From NCBI RefSeq assembly GCF_024362695.1, contig NC_065426.1, positions 310,001-374,000 on the forward strand: 64,000 bases of DNA. The letters are read 5' to 3'. This document shows, in pieces, positions 43,911 to 52,528 of the stretch. This DNA comes from Pectinophora gossypiella (taxonomy: Eukaryota; Arthropoda; Insecta; Lepidoptera; Gelechiidae). A model generated the notes under the pieces. It had not been told where the DNA came from and did no database searches. It saw only the letters and a program-made list of their open reading frames with translations. The translations under genes were made by a program, and so were the position numbers. Each line of letters begins with the position of its first letter. Position 1 is the stretch's first letter.

Positions 43911-44724
43911 ATTTTGATATTTTTAATTTGTAGCGGTATATGGAGGCTGTTTGAAATAAATATTTTTCTTATTTTTTTTAAATTATTAATATCGCGACGT
44001 CGTTTTAAAATGCGAACGGCAGCACCTCACTAGTCGATTACGTCGTGCTATTGTATTGCAATTGTATGATTTGATCCCGGGGATGTAAGTGTGGCGCGAG
44101 ATATTATATTTATTATTGATACGGAGGAGTGTGGCGAAGGCTGCCGGCTCTTTGTGGCGAGTTAATTAAATAACTCGGCTTGGTTTGACTAGGTAAGTAG
44201 GTAGTTTTGTATTGGGCTGTAGGCTTGTATTGTTTCTCTTCTAGTTGGGATGTTAAATAGCAGTCGTTTTTTGAAAAAAAAAAAAACGGTCATATGCAGT
44301 GAGAGGAGAGAGAGAAATAGAGGAAATCGCCCCCCGGGCAATGTACCCCTTAAATAAAGAGAATTTCCTTTTCTTAAACGGAATCTGTGATATTCTAGTG
44401 TTCTGCGAAGGTTAGGACCCTATCTCACTTTTGACCAAATTGGAGCTCGTTTTAGAGTAGGTACTTCACGCTTGTCCTTCGAGCGTGAAGAATGTTCCAC
44501 CACGATGCCCTACTGCGGCTTATTAGAGAAATACCTAAATAAGCAAATAAAGAGTATTTCTATTTCTGTAAAATATAAAGGTCAGTTTGTTTTAAACTCG
44601 ATCGGGTATCAAACCCAGGACCTCTGGTTCAGTTGGTGGTCAAGATGTCAAATTATCACTACGGTCAAATTAGTTCAGCCATATCCATCTCGGGATGTTA
44701 ATACCTATTTGTGGTAACATTGTC

Positions 44725-45085
44725 TGCTGGTGACTTGTGATTCTGTCCACCCCGACAGGGATTACAGGCGTGAGTAGTGCCTGTCACGTCGGGTTTACAG
44801 CCACGAAGCAATTACCGCCACCCGACTGGCACGCGCCGCGGCTTATTGCCCCGCTCGCCGCGCCCCTTGTTTCTATTCATTACCTTTTAAATACAAATCA
44901 ATTAATCTATGGACAAATTTTGCATTAAAATACATACATAACTCACGCCCGTGATCCCTAATGGGGTGGGCAGAGCCACAACTCCACAAGTAATCAAAGA
45001 TAATTTGCAGCTACTGTTGATAAGAAGTTATAAGATACGATGATGGTGTGCTGACAGACGACCAGTTTATCGTCCATAACCAATT
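44725..45085. repeat. Two family I tails flanking a GC-rich block
   Basis: 44725-44780 is family I forward (TGATTCTGTCCACCCCGACA, GGGATTACAGGCGTGAG). 44935-45085 is family I inverted (ACTCACGCCCGTGATCCCTA). Between them, 44795-44870 is a GC-rich stretch (GCACGCGCCGCGGCTTATTG) that matches no repeat here and could be a regulatory element. 43910-44725 holds nothing recognised. Confidence 0.45.
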
Positions 45086-45299
45086 GTCCATCATGTTAGA
45101 AAAAACAAAATGACCTCTGTCGAATTTTGCGACACGCCCGGGAGTAAGTGGCTAAAAGTGTTATGTTTGTATTTGATCTCAGTCCAGCGCAGATGTAATA
45201 TTACTTTGTACAACTTTAGACACTCATTTACTCGAATTGCTCTTGTAATGAATATGTAAATTAACATAGAAAATTTCAATAACTATACGAAATACAATA

Positions 45300-45560
45300 A
45301 AATGAAGCAATCTTGTAAAGCTTTATTACAATTTATTACACGTGCTGCCACCTATTATTCAGTAGAATAACTTTTCATATCGCCATCTAGTGTCGAATAG
45401 CGGTATCATTACAAACGTATTTCACCTAGCACACCAGCTAATTACTTCAGAAAGAATTATATAGATGGCGCAACTTATAGTTCAGTGAATTGTTAATAGA
45501 TGACGCTATTTGTAGTTCAAAGAAGTGGCAATAGATGGCATTATTATTTTCGTACTAAAT
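45300..45560. repeat. Cluster of AGATGGCG motifs
   Basis: CATCGCCATCTAGTGTC-type words and ATAGATGGCGCAACTTATAG, AATAGATGACGCTATTTGTA and AATAGATGGCATTATT fall in about 200 bases in both orientations. The same motif recurs at 59450-59570. It looks like an old multicopy element built around AGATGGCG. Confidence 0.45.
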
Positions 45561-45779
45561 TGAGTTGCATACGGGCTTGCACGCATTATCATTGACTTCA
45601 CAAATGGATAACAAGCACTCCATCATGCTTGTCATCCGGTCATTGACCCGGCTGTGTCAATTTATCAGCTGATGTTTCATGTTTGTGTCTTGGTTTGATT
45701 GATGGCTCGAAATTTTCCAAATAAAAATAGCTAGCTTGCTTACTACAAGTTAAGTATCTATTATAAGGATCTGTATTTT

Positions 45780-45842
45780 AATAACATACATACATACCTA
45801 AACTCACGCCTATTTCCCACTGGGGTAAACAGAGACTTATTA
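45780..45842 (-). repeat. LINE D tail fragment
   Basis: ACATACATACATACCTAAAC, TCACGCCTATTTCCCACTGG and GGTAAACAGAGAC are the LINE D 3' end inverted. Confidence 0.55.
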
Positions 45843-46077
45843 CTTATCAGTAGTATTTAGGCATAATCGCATTAGGCAAACGTATATGACCGGAAAGAAT
45901 CGTACCTATAAAAATGAAGGAGGTTTATAAGTGTACGATGCGGCTGAGAATGGGCATAAAATATAATAGTTGTAGGAACCTTACATATTATACAAAAATA
46001 GGCACCTATCATACAAAGGTAAGAAGGTAGAATGAGAATATAATTTGTAACAACTGCGATAGGAAGTCCAACCATTT

Positions 46078-46145
46078 AAACACCATATCGGGAGTCTCAT
46101 AACCCTGATTTAAACGCGGTAAGAACCCGTTATTATGTGTTTTAG
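46078..46145. repeat. MITE AA half copy
   Basis: ACACCATATCGGGAGTCTCA and GCGGTAAGAACCCGTTATTA match one arm of the foldback at 56301-56455. Confidence 0.5.
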
Positions 46146-46429
46146 TATGATTCTAGTTCTTTTTTAATCCACCCAGAATATGAATGGAAGTATGTAAATA
46201 CAAGTAACAAAAATAACTTGTTTTTCCCATGACAGTCACTAGTGATAAAAGTACAAACAAAACAAATACAATGACTTACCAATCAATCATTGCTTATCAC
46301 AATGATTATCACAAAAACAAGATGGTAGGTTTTTCACTTACCAATTTTCAGATATTCTCGAATTTTCACCGCAAACCTCACTTATTTACTTATACGTCGT
46401 AACTTCATAACAGTCATACATTCACGCTC

Positions 46430-46930
46430 GCAATCTTTCCCCGTTTGTCCGGCCAAGTTGTTAATACCCTCTGAGGTGAACCTGTAACAAGTCACGTCAA
46501 AGAACTGTATATGTTTGGATCATAGATGTAATTAATATCAGGTGGTTTGTAATGTGCCTGGTTACTGGCAATAGCTGGCGAAGAAGAGATGTATGTATAT
46601 ACTATACACCTCTACCTACCCCTTGGGGAATACAGGCGTGATGCTATGATACGTTAAATTGTTATGTAAAAATCACTTTGTGATCCCTAGTTTGGTTACC
46701 ACATTACAGGCACGCGATTGTACAAAAGTGTGTGCCACGTTTTTCGCATCCCCTTTTCATCCCCCCAAGAGGTAATTTTCGGGATATAAACTATCATAAT
46801 ATGCTTTTCCCTAGATCTCAAAGTATCTTCATATCAAATTTGATCTAAACCGGTTCAGCAGTTTATGTTTTTAAACAAAAAAGGCAACCAACAGACAGAG
46901 TTTCGCATTTATAAATATTAGTGAGGATTA
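46430..46930. repeat. R, J, SINE A and DD fragments in a row
   Basis: 46430-46520 repeat R (CCGTTTGTCCGGCCAAGTTG); 46555-46655 family J (CCCCTTGGGGAATACAGGCG); 46670-46715 SINE A body (AAAATCACTTTGTGATCCCT); 46740-46930 a common repeat with CTAAACCGGTTCAGCAGTTT and TTTCGCATTTATAAATATTA. None is coding. Confidence 0.5.
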
Positions 46931-47379
46931 CCTATATTTCAGCTTCACAACAAAGAAACATAAAGAACTTGTTTTTATTCATAATAAAAACAAACATAAA
47001 CAACTCTAGTAGAAGCTACCTCTGCAATAAACATCAGCTCAGTTGGTGTCGGCCATTTCAATTTTCCACAGACTATAAAATTTGTATGTTATGAAAATCA
47101 GCCTTATCAAGATAATCTTCATATGATTTACGTTTACTATGATAGCTAACCACACAATTTGTCGTCTTTTTGTGGTTTTCCATGTAATTAACAAATTACA
47201 AATTAAATTAATTAATTAATTGTAAATTAATTTTTTGACGAAACATTTGTGGATTTATGGTTTATTCTTGTTTTTAGTTCCTTTTTGACGAAGCCTGTGG
47301 TGGATTTAATGAAGTATTTAGCAAATAATAGTGAATTGAAATAATGTAAATATAATAATGTATATATTATTTATTTTTA

Positions 47380-47430
47380 GTTTGGTGCAATAAAATGTAT
47401 TTGTTTTGTATTGTATTGTATAAAGTAATT
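47380..47430 (+). repeat. LINE tail with embedded poly(A) signal
   Basis: TTGGTGCAATAAAATGTATT followed by TGTTTTGTATTGTATTGTA. Its inverted form lies inside the MITE at 28258-28320. 46930-47380 holds AT-rich DNA only. Confidence 0.45.
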
Positions 47431-47604
47431 GAATATGACGTCTAATAAAATATTAACAAATAAATGAATAATCTTTTGTTATTGAAAATCACACCAGAAT
47501 ATCGTCAGCTTTTTTATTCTAATATTTTGAGGAGGGCTTTTTCTGTTCAAAATATGCCATCCTCATACAGCTTACATTGAGTTAGAGCTTAACTTAATAA
47601 GGTC

Positions 47605-47688
47605 ATCATCACTAATTTAAGAGCCACGCTCTTGTCGGTGTAGCATGATTGCTACTTTTTTAGGGAAAAAATAGGGCAGCAACTTAAT
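47605..47688 (-). mobile_element. Short repeat E-s, copy 3
   Basis: CATCACTAATTTAAGAGCCA, CGCTCTTGTCGGTGTAGCAT then a TTTTTTAGGGAAAAAATAGG segment. The 5' part is shorter than in the other two copies. Confidence 0.6.
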
Positions 47689-47937
47689 AAGGTACTTGTA
47701 CCGAATAAGGGCCGGCTCCTAATAAGGATGAGCAAAAACTCACACTTCTCATTTTCAAAACTGCATCAAATTTCCCTCGCAATATTCTAAACCCACCCAT
47801 AGCCAAAATGCAGTCGCGGTATTTTGGTTGAGCACCGCTAATTTGACAGTAGCTTTGGGTTCGTGTCTAGCAGCTGATTGGAAGACCGTTCTGACGCGCC
47901 TTCTTTTGTTTATTTTGGTGAAAATATCTGCGTTTTA

Positions 47938-48218
47938 GGAGCTCGGTGGCGCGATCAGCGATTGTTGAAGTTAAGCAACTTTCGCAAAGGCCGGTCATAG
48001 GATGGGTGACCACAAAAAAAATGTTTTCATCTCGAGCTCCTCCGTGCTTCGGAAGGCACGTTAAGCCGTTGGTCCCGGCTGCATTAGCAGTCGTTAATTA
48101 CCACCAATCCGCACTGGGCCCGCGTGATGGTTTAAGGCCCGATCTCCCTAACCATCCATAGGGAAGGCCCGTGCCCCAGCAGTGGGGACGTTAATGGGCT
48201 GGTGATGATGATGATGAC
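47938..48218 (+). mobile_element. SINE C, full length with perfect TSD
   Basis: Flanked by CTGCGTTTTA on both sides (47928-47937 and 48219-48228). Order: tRNA-like head GAGCTCGGTGGCGCGATCAG (box A damaged here), 5S-like part at 47967-48013 (GAAGTTAAGCAAC, GCCGGTCA, GGATGGGTGACC), core CGTGCTTCGGAAGGCACG, GGGCCCGCGTGATGGTTTAA, LINE-like end GTGCCCCAGCAGTGGGGACG, GATGATGATG tail. Boundaries are exact. Confidence 0.92.
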
Positions 48219-48227
48219 CTGCGTTTT

Positions 48228-48275
48228 ATTTAATCCAGGTAAGGTTTTGTTGAAGAAAACCATATTATTATCCAC
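48228..48275. repeat. MITE HH fragment
   Basis: AATCCAGGTAAGGTTTTGTT and GAAGAAAACCATATTATTAT. The SINE C insertion to the left landed at its edge. Confidence 0.45.
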
Positions 48276-48673
48276 TTAAGGTATGTATATCACGCGCGAG
48301 ATCTCTAATGAGATGAGCAGAGACACATCTGGCCACTCTTGGTATATAGTCCTGTGATGACTTCAGTCGACTAAGCTTGCTTCTCTTTACCCCAGACACC
48401 ATTCTCTCTAGTTCACACCTCATAGGTCGTCTAGGTGAAGACTGTATTATTTATTATGACGTATATCCTAATATAAAGTGTTTCCAAAGTTGTTTGTCTG
48501 CCGTCTGTCAACTATACAGTCACGAACATCTGATAGCGACGCAGATCAAGAAGGATCGGTACGCTGATTACGTGTCACCATAGCAACACATAGCAAGTAG
48601 TTACTTTCATAAATCGTCGCTTCATAGTGGTAACCATGTGAGCGCCTTATTGAAAAATCACACTCGGTTGTGA

Positions 48674-49006
48674 CCATACATATAAATAGCCTATATACGT
48701 CCCACTGCTAGGCACAAGCCTCCTCTCAATCAACCGGAGAGGGTATGGAGCATACTCCACCACGCTGCTCCACTGCGGGTTGGTGGAGGTGTTTTTACGG
48801 CTAATAGCCGGGACCAACGGCTTAACGTGCCCTCCGAAGCACGGAATCAACTTACTTTTTCGGACAATCAGGTGATTCAAGCCTGAAAAGTCCTTACCAA
48901 ACAAAGGACAGTCTCACAAAGTGATTTCGACAATGTCCCCATCGGGAATCGAACCCGGACCTCCAGATCGTGAGCCTAACGCTCTTACCACTAGACCACA
49001 GAGGCT
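48674..49006 (-). mobile_element. SINE B, full length with TSD
   Basis: Flanked by GGTTGTGA on both sides (48666-48673 and 49007-49014). Read on the minus strand: head CAGCCTCTGTGGTCTAGTGG with box B GGTTCGATTCC, body AATCACTTTGTGAGACTGTC, core CGTGCTTCGGAGGGCACG, then CCACCAACCCGCAGTGGAGC, CCGGTTGATTGAGAGGAGGC and GCCTAGCAGTGGGACGTATA. 333 bp. The reference copy for SINE B here. Confidence 0.92.
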
Positions 49007-49019
49007 GGTTGTGAACAAA

Positions 49020-49145
49020 ACCTTGCAATAAACAAATTATTTAAATCCAGAAGAACTTTGTGGTCTCAAAAAAAATGTCGAGGTTTTGTTGAAGGAAATC
49101 TCATCAGAATGTGTTTTTATAAAGGCGCTTACTCGGTTGTCTATA
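49020..49145. repeat. MITE HH, right half
   Basis: AAATCCAGAAGAACTTTGTG and TCGAGGTTTTGTTGAAGGAA with ATCTCATCAGAATGTG and GGCGCTTACTCGGTTG match the HH foldback. Confidence 0.5.
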
Positions 49146-49224
49146 AGGCGACGAATATGGCTTGTTTAAGATAACTTGCTTCACTGTGGCTTTTTAGACT
49201 CCCGATTCTAACTTATAACCATTT

Positions 49225-49376
49225 TTTTACGATATGCTCTGAACAGGCGTGCGTGTATGAAGCGATTGGTGAATGTGGAGGAAGCAAGAGAATTGTTTCA
49301 GGATCGAAGGAAATGAAATTCCATAGTCTCTGCTTACGGTCGGTGGGAAATAGGCGTGAGTTTATGTATGTATGTA
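49225..49376 (+). mobile_element. LINE D 3' stub
   Basis: ATATGCTCTGAACAGGCGTG, GAGGAAGCAAGAGAATTGTT, CGGTGGGAAATAGGCGTGAG and a TTATGTATGTATGT tail. Same 5' start point as the copies at 24000 and 51949. Confidence 0.7.
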
Positions 49377-49590
49377 TTACACTTTTAAGAAATAATATCT
49401 ATTCTACGAGTCTTTTGATGATAAGAATAGTTTTGTAAATGTCCGTTAATTAGTCTGGTCAAAGTTGAACTTTAAACAAGTACGAGATAAACTAAGTAAA
49501 CTCTTCACTAATTTGCTATAGCAAGAGCTAAGAACAATGCGTCCAGCTGTTATTTACTATAGTATACCTATTTATAACAATCGGGTCGTG

Positions 49591-49736
49591 TACAGTCATG
49601 AGCAAAATAATGTACTCACTTTAGGACTCTGTCGCACTAACATATTTGACATTTAATGAGACTTACAGTTCAATTTGTCAAAAAAGTTAATGTGACATGG
49701 TACCAAAGTGTATACATATTAATGCTCGTGACCGTA
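49591..49736 (-). mobile_element. MITE F, complete
   Basis: Starts TACAGTCATGAGCA and ends TGCTCGTGACCGTA. Interior includes GACATGGTACCAAAGTG, the uninterrupted version of the site used by the nested insertion at 21472. 146 bp with TA at both ends. Confidence 0.85.
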
Positions 49737-49762
49737 CTAGGTTCAAGATAAATCATGAAATT

Positions 49763-49951
49763 CTGATTACTAAATAAAAACAGATCTAAAAGTAACGAAA
49801 AACATTTAACTTATTTATGAATTTTAATCAAGAAAAATGTAATAATAAGTCCGACATTTTATATTTTTCTATGACGTAACAGTGTGTTTTTTAATACAAA
49901 TTCCATAGAAATTTTGTGTTTTGACGTTTAGTAAAAAGTGACTGTTTTGAT
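49763..49951 (-). mobile_element. MITE M, inverted partial copy
   Basis: ATTACTAAATAAAAACAGAT, TTTTAATCAAGAAAAATGTA, ATTCCATAGAAATTTTGTGT and TTGACGTTTAGTAAAAAGTG are the inverted form of 25235-25792 without SINE C. Terminal GGGTAGTTTCC is lost. Confidence 0.6.
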
Positions 49952-49959
49952 TAGAAGTA

Positions 49960-51310
49960 CTTTCTTTCTTTCTTTCTAGTTCGTCCCTTCCATCAAGTAT
50001 CATTGCAAATTCCGACGCTTCGATCCTTTACCTACTCACTACTTATACATATATGGTAAAGATTACTGGCGTAAGTTGTTCGTCATCTGTCCATGGCATC
50101 TGCAGGCAACCGCTATCACTTGCCATCGCGACACGTAACTCCCCCGTCTCGCTGTATCTCGTTTATCACATACTCCATATAGTTACGCAAGTCGAGTATG
50201 TACCGCTGTAGCCTCAGTGTATTCTGAACGTTACTAGTGTACGGTGACCCTTGGAAAGAAAAAAAAGTGCGTTTTTTTATTATGTAAGTAGGTTTTTTTA
50301 TTTATTTTGTTTATGTATGTTAATTAAATGTTTCTCGTAGGTAAATAATATATGAAAATACTTAGTTACGTTAATAAAATCAAAATATTCTTATGCCGTT
50401 TTTATTTGTTTATGAACTTTATGAAAATGAATGAGAAAGAAGATTTAAGCGACTATGTTTTTATTACAGAGTAAACAAATAATTAGTTACATAACAGGTT
50501 AACAAAACTCACCATTAGGTGAGATTGTGATGAACGCGAGCCTATGTTATTAAAAAAACTCCACTAACCCTGAACTACTCAATAAACTATCTATAAAAAT
50601 ATCTTATCGTTATTATTATAAAATAATTTAAAAATAAATAAGTTGTCTCGACATATCTACTTGGCCAGGCAAATCTCTAAGACTTTCACTATAACCCGGT
50701 AAAATTATTTTCCAAGTATTTTTTTTTACGATTTTCATGAAAATACCACTGACTTTCTCACTCCACTGCAGGCCATACTCCAGCCAAAGAGCATTCTCCA
50801 CCCCGCTACTCCACTATACTTATCTATAATTACGATTAATTTACATACACACATAAATGTACACTCAGTATCATATCCTCTGCTTACCCCGGTGGGAAAT
50901 AGGCGTAGAGTAATTTAATTTAAACTATGGGAGTGAAGCGGGCCGGGCGGCGTGTGCGCATCATGTGATGGTAGGATCACAAACTACCGATAGGTGGCGG
51001 CACTTGTATATGGCCATAATAAAATATACACATACATAAACTCACGCCTATTTCCCACCGGGGTAAGCAGATACTATGGAATTATATTTGTCATTACAAA
51101 GAACACAATGTACAGGAAATAGGAAATATAATATAAAAAAATGCACATCAGGCGTCCTTATTACTCATGCTGCATTTTCTTCCAGGCTACCTTTAGGCAC
51201 AGGAAAAATAAGTGTGAGTTTTCGTGGTGTGTGTAATTATATTATTGCAATATTCTTTGTGGTAAATAAAGTATATTTACACACTCTCAGGCCGGTTGTC
51301 TTAAATTTCG
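49960..51310. other. Mostly unique stretch with two LINE-D tail scraps
   Basis: 50868-50910 (TGCTTACCCCGGTGGGAAAT) and 51015-51078 (ATAAACTCACGCCTATTTCC) are LINE D tails in opposite orientations. Nothing else is recognised and no gene is supported. Confidence 0.4.
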
Positions 51311-51512
51311 TATCAGGTCCAGAGCCCTCAGCGCTCCCCATTTGTCCGTCGTTGTCGATTAGTCCGGCCAAGTAGTTCATGCCATCTGCGGCAAACCTAC
51401 TAAGTCACGACAAAAACGCTAACGAGTGATATATTCTATTTTATGAAATATGATCATTTCCAGAAATGGTCGAGCACATCATGAAATGATCAATTAATTC
51501 TCGCCACAACAC
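51310..51512. repeat. Repeat R and MITE L remnant
   Basis: 51315-51415 is repeat R (GCGCTCCCCATTTGTCCGTC, GTCCGGCCAAGTAGTTCATG) with a short internal duplication of the GTCCG word. 51435-51512 is a MITE L arm (GAGCACATCATGAAATGATC then AATTAATTCTCGCCACAACA). Confidence 0.5.
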
Positions 51513-51687
51513 ATCTTTCCAATGTTAGTTCTAAATATAGCATCTTGTTAAATTTAATGAGAGTGTCGCCCTTAGCCTAGCAGCCAGTGAACTAAACATA
51601 CTGTTCACTTATAAATACATTAATTAATACTATAAAGAATACTACGTATTTTCAAACTCTATCCTAGGAACAAAACATGTTATTTGT

Positions 51688-52205
51688 TATCATCATCATC
51701 AATTTAAGAGCCACGCTCTTAGGTTTTCCATTCCAGTCTATCAAAGGCCAATTCCTTGACTTCCCTATAAGACATGACGTTAACCTTTTCTTTAATCTGT
51801 TCCATGTAAGCTCTTCTTGGTCTTCCCCTTCCTCTCTTTCCTTCTAGCTTTTGTTCTATGATGTTTTAATAAATTCGTCGTGTCTTATTAGGTGTCCAAT
51901 CATCTTGCCTCTTCTGTCCTCAATAATTCTCAGTATTTATCTTTTTTCAATACGATCTACTCTGAACCGGCGTGCGTGTATGAAGCGATTGATGAATGTG
52001 GAGGAAGCAAGAGAAGTGTGTCAGGATCGAAGCAAATGGAATTCTATAGTCTTTGCTTACCCCGGTGGGAAATAGGCGTGAGTTTATGTATGTATGTATT
52101 TATCTTTTTTCCCTTACTCTTACTAGCACTTCCTGATTTGTAACCCTTTCTGTCCAACTTATTCTTTCCATCCTCCTCCAACACCACATTTCAAAGGCAT
52201 CAAAG
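51688..52205 (-). mobile_element. LINE E 3' stub, split by LINE D
   Basis: On the minus strand the upstream part reads DAFEMWCWRRMERISWTERV then TNQEVLVRVREK, and the downstream part GHLIRHDEFIKT, GKRGRGRPRRAYMEQIKEKV and LAFDRLEWK to a TGATGATGAT tail. This is the C-terminal region of a LINE reverse transcriptase, longer than the copy at 9350. LINE D (51949-52096) sits inside it. Its edge lies about 30 bases before the first HYKK coding exon. Lower-case detail: the last codons are deleted compared with 9350. Confidence 0.85.
51949..52096 (+). mobile_element. LINE D 3' stub with 15-bp TSD
   Basis: Flanked by TATTTATCTTTTTTC on both sides (51934-51948 and 52097-52111), a perfect 15-bp target-site duplication. 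The frame reads RSTLNRRACMKRLMNVEEAR then EVCQDRSKWNSIVFAYPGGK and stop. Its exact ends define the short LINE D form: 148 bp, AATACGATC start, TATG-type tail. Confidence 0.92.
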
Positions 52206-52242
52206 GTATTTGCTATAAAATATCATTGTTCACAGACCAACG

Positions 52243-52528
52243 ATGACAGACAGCAAGATCCTCGAGCCAGGCAAGGTGATCCGTCCAGAGATCGACCATG
52301 AGGGAGTCAAACTGCTCGCCGAACGCCTCTACGGCATCTCAGTTCTGGAACTGACAGAACTAAACGGTTACGACGACAAGAACTACAAGATCATAGAAGA
52401 CCCTAACGTCAAGAACCCGCTGATCACCAACCACAGTCCCAATGGCTACGTCTTGAAGATTATGAACTCTATGGACTCGCAGAACGTCGATGTTGTCGAA
52501 GCCCAGAACGAGATTATGAATTTCTTGT
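52243..52528 (+). CDS. HYKK: HYKK coding exon 1
   Basis: Codes residues 1-95 plus one base of codon 96. Donor GTGAGT at 52529. It includes the nucleotide-binding loop (NGYDDKNYKI) and the conserved lysine in VLKI. The upstream edge at 52236 has an acceptor-like TCATTGTTCACAG. A TATAAAA at 52214 is too close to the ATG to act as a TATA box. Confidence 0.9.

Noticed and set aside
48900..49006. A functional tRNA gene (minus strand, box A and box B present)
   Set aside because: It continues without a break into a SINE B body and lies within TSDs, and no acceptor stem or anticodon arm can be formed. It is the SINE head.
52214..52220. TATAAAA as a TATA box for HYKK
   Set aside because: It is only 29 bases before the first base of the ATG, so transcription would begin at or after the start codon. 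An upstream non-coding exon is more likely.
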